Below, piece by piece: positions 6,393 through 7,782 of a stretch of 7,782 nt of DNA. The notes below the pieces were generated by a model. It saw nothing but the letters and a program-made list of their open reading frames with translations, did no database searches and was not told where the DNA came from. This DNA comes from CAZQYC01 sp043746555 (GTDB lineage Bacteria; Pseudomonadota; Gammaproteobacteria; Steroidobacterales; Steroidobacteraceae), in NCBI GenBank assembly GCA_043746555.1, contig JAYTQU010000209.1:1-7782 (forward strand), given 5' to 3'. Every line of letters begins with the position of its first letter. The stretch's first letter is position 1. A program made the translations under genes and the position numbers.

Positions 6393-7782
6393 ATGCGTCA
6401 TATTCTGCATCGTTCCGTTATTGCCCTGTGCGCAGCCGCTGCGTGCGTCTCGACGCTTGCCGCAGAGCCGAATGACATCGCCACGTCTCTTGAAACAATA
6501 CTCGCGTCCGGCCGGCTTGCGCTTTTGCGCGATCGCAATTTTGTTCGCGATCGTGAGCCGCTGCAGCAACTTTATGCTCGACGCAACGACGCCCTAGTTT
6601 GGTTTCAAGGCGACGACCTGACTCGTCAAGGCGTGCTACTACTGCAAACTCTGCGCGCCGCGGATGACTATGGCTTACGACTCGACGATTACGACGGAAC
6701 CACGCTCGTCTATCAAGCAATCGATCTTATTTCGAATCGCAGCGCATCGCCAACTGTGCGCGCGGAACTCGATTTAGGCCTGTCCGTTGCGGCAGCACGC
6801 TTCGTTTGCCATCTGCACTTCGGCCGCATCGATCCGCGCAGCGCGGGTTTCAATTTGACTGCGCCGCGTGCGCCGTTTGATGTCGCCACGATGATCGAGC
6901 GGTTGGCGACGAGCGAGGACTTTGCACAATCTATCGCCGGCGTCGAACCTCATTTCTTGCACTATCAGTTGCTCAAACGTGCGATGCATCGCTACCGAAA
7001 GCTTGCGGTGGACCGCGAACTCACCGATTTGCCCGATTTCAAGCCGCGGTCCATCAAGCCCGGCGAATCCTATGAGGGCATTCCTGCGCTACGGCGATTG
7101 TTGATCGCCTTGGGCGATCTGCCCGCCGATGCAATCACCAGCGACACGCTGCTCGACGACGGGCTTGCATCGGGAATTAAGCACTTTCAACAACGTCACG
7201 GGCTCGGTGTGGATGGTGCCTTGGGGCACAAAACGTTTTCTGCGTTGACAACTCGGCTGTCGATGCGCGCGGAGCAATTGGCGTTGACGCTGGAGCGCTG
7301 GCGCTGGCTGCCTGAATTCAACGCGCCGCCCATCATCGTCAACATCCCGCAGTTTCGCCTATTTGCGTTTCGCTCTACCGAGGATCGGGCTGCGGATATT
7401 CTGCAAATGGATGTGATAGTCGGCAAAACCTATCCCGCTACTCGCACGCCGGTATTCACGGCCGATATTAAATACGTGGTATTTCGCCCATATTGGGACG
7501 TGCCGGCGAGCATCATCGCTAAAGAAATGCTGCCGGCGATTCGAGCCAATCTCGACTATCTCGCTAAAAACAATTTGGAGATTGTGAGTAGCGTCGACAG
7601 CAATGCGACGCCGGTTTCGCCTTCGCCTGAAGCGATTGCGCAACTCGCAACCGGCGTCATGCGCCTCCGGCAGCGGCCCGGTCCCGATAACGCACTGGGT
7701 CTGGTGAAACTAATGCTGCCAAACCCCTACAACGTGTATCTACACTCGACGCCGACGCGCCGCTTGTTCAACGAACCTCGCC
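6393..7782 (+). CDS. L,D-transpeptidase, YcbB/LdtD type, 3' end beyond window
   Basis: From the ATG at 6393 the frame stays open for 463 codons to the window edge. The N-terminus (residues 1-24, basic MRHILHR, hydrophobic VIALCAAAACVSTL, then AA before EPN) is a Sec signal peptide, so the enzyme acts in the periplasm. Next comes the scaffold domain typical of YcbB (about 35-210, with ALVWFQGDD and AADDYGLRLDDYD). A peptidoglycan-binding helix bundle follows (about 228-287, with GIKHFQQRHGLGVDGALG). The YkuD catalytic domain begins near 313 (PIIVNIPQFRLFAF) and includes YWDVPASIIAKEMLP and NPYNVYLHSTP. Such enzymes form 3-3 cross-links between meso-diaminopimelate residues of peptidoglycan. 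The SHGCxR-type motif with the catalytic cysteine normally follows YLHSTP by about 15 residues, so it lies outside the window and activity cannot be judged. No clear Shine-Dalgarno is seen. It reads away from comB. Confidence 0.93.
   Translation, partial: MRHILHRSVIALCAAAACVSTLAAEPNDIATSLETILASGRLALLRDRNFVRDREPLQQLYARRNDALVWFQGDDLTRQGVLLLQTLRAADDYGLRLDDYDGTTLVYQAIDLISNRSASPTVRAELDLGLSVAAARFVCHLHFGRIDPRSAGFNLTAPRAPFDVATMIERLATSEDFAQSIAGVEPHFLHYQLLKRAMHRYRKLAVDRELTDLPDFKPRSIKPGESYEGIPALRRLLIALGDLPADAITSDTLLDDGLASGIKHFQQRHGLGVDGALGHKTFSALTTRLSMRAEQLALTLERWRWLPEFNAPPIIVNIPQFRLFAFRSTEDRAADILQMDVIVGKTYPATRTPVFTADIKYVVFRPYWDVPASIIAKEMLPAIRANLDYLAKNNLEIVSSVDSNATPVSPSPEAIAQLATGVMRLRQRPGPDNALGLVKLMLPNPYNVYLHSTPTRRLFNEPR

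Overview
The window looks like chromosomal DNA from a gammaproteobacterium. The main evidence is the gene order miaB - phoH (ybeZ) - ybeY - corC (ybeX) - lnt, all on the minus strand and tightly packed, which is the classic arrangement of that class. The DNA is moderately GC-rich by eye. Nothing in the sequence allows a genus to be named.

Layout, left to right. Positions 1-189 (minus) hold the first 63 codons of a DUF1272-type cysteine-rich small protein that runs off the left edge. Then come, all on the minus strand and so transcribed from right to left: lnt (204-1751), corC/ybeX (1748-2620), ybeY (2676-3164), phoH/ybeZ (3157-4137) and miaB (4155-5531). A 121-bp spacer (5532-5652) carries a perfect 8-bp tandem repeat just upstream of miaB. 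A comB-like phosphatase gene (5653-6342, minus) follows. A short divergent spacer with a 6-bp-arm inverted repeat (6366-6384) separates comB from a plus-strand L,D-transpeptidase gene (6393 to the right edge) that is cut off just before its catalytic motif. No tRNA, rRNA, CRISPR array or insertion sequence was seen.

How the genes fit together. The five-gene block combines tRNA modification (MiaB), RNA and ribosome maturation (YbeY with its partner PhoH/YbeZ), a CBS-domain protein (CorC/YbeX) and the last step of lipoprotein maturation (Lnt). Its spacings (17 bp, 8-bp overlap, 55 bp, 4-bp overlap, then 14 bp to the DUF1272 gene) suggest one transcription unit with translational coupling. The L,D-transpeptidase is a periplasmic cell-wall enzyme read in the opposite direction. 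The ComB homologue would act on a sulfolactate phosphate or a similar compound, and no other gene here points to coenzyme M or sulfolactate metabolism.

I see no undescribed multi-gene system. The most unusual signal is an octanucleotide repeat (unit GAGGGCGT on the plus strand). It forms a perfect array where the miaB ribosome binding site would be expected, and a degenerate 24-bp copy appears in frame inside ybeY, where it encodes an expanded loop.
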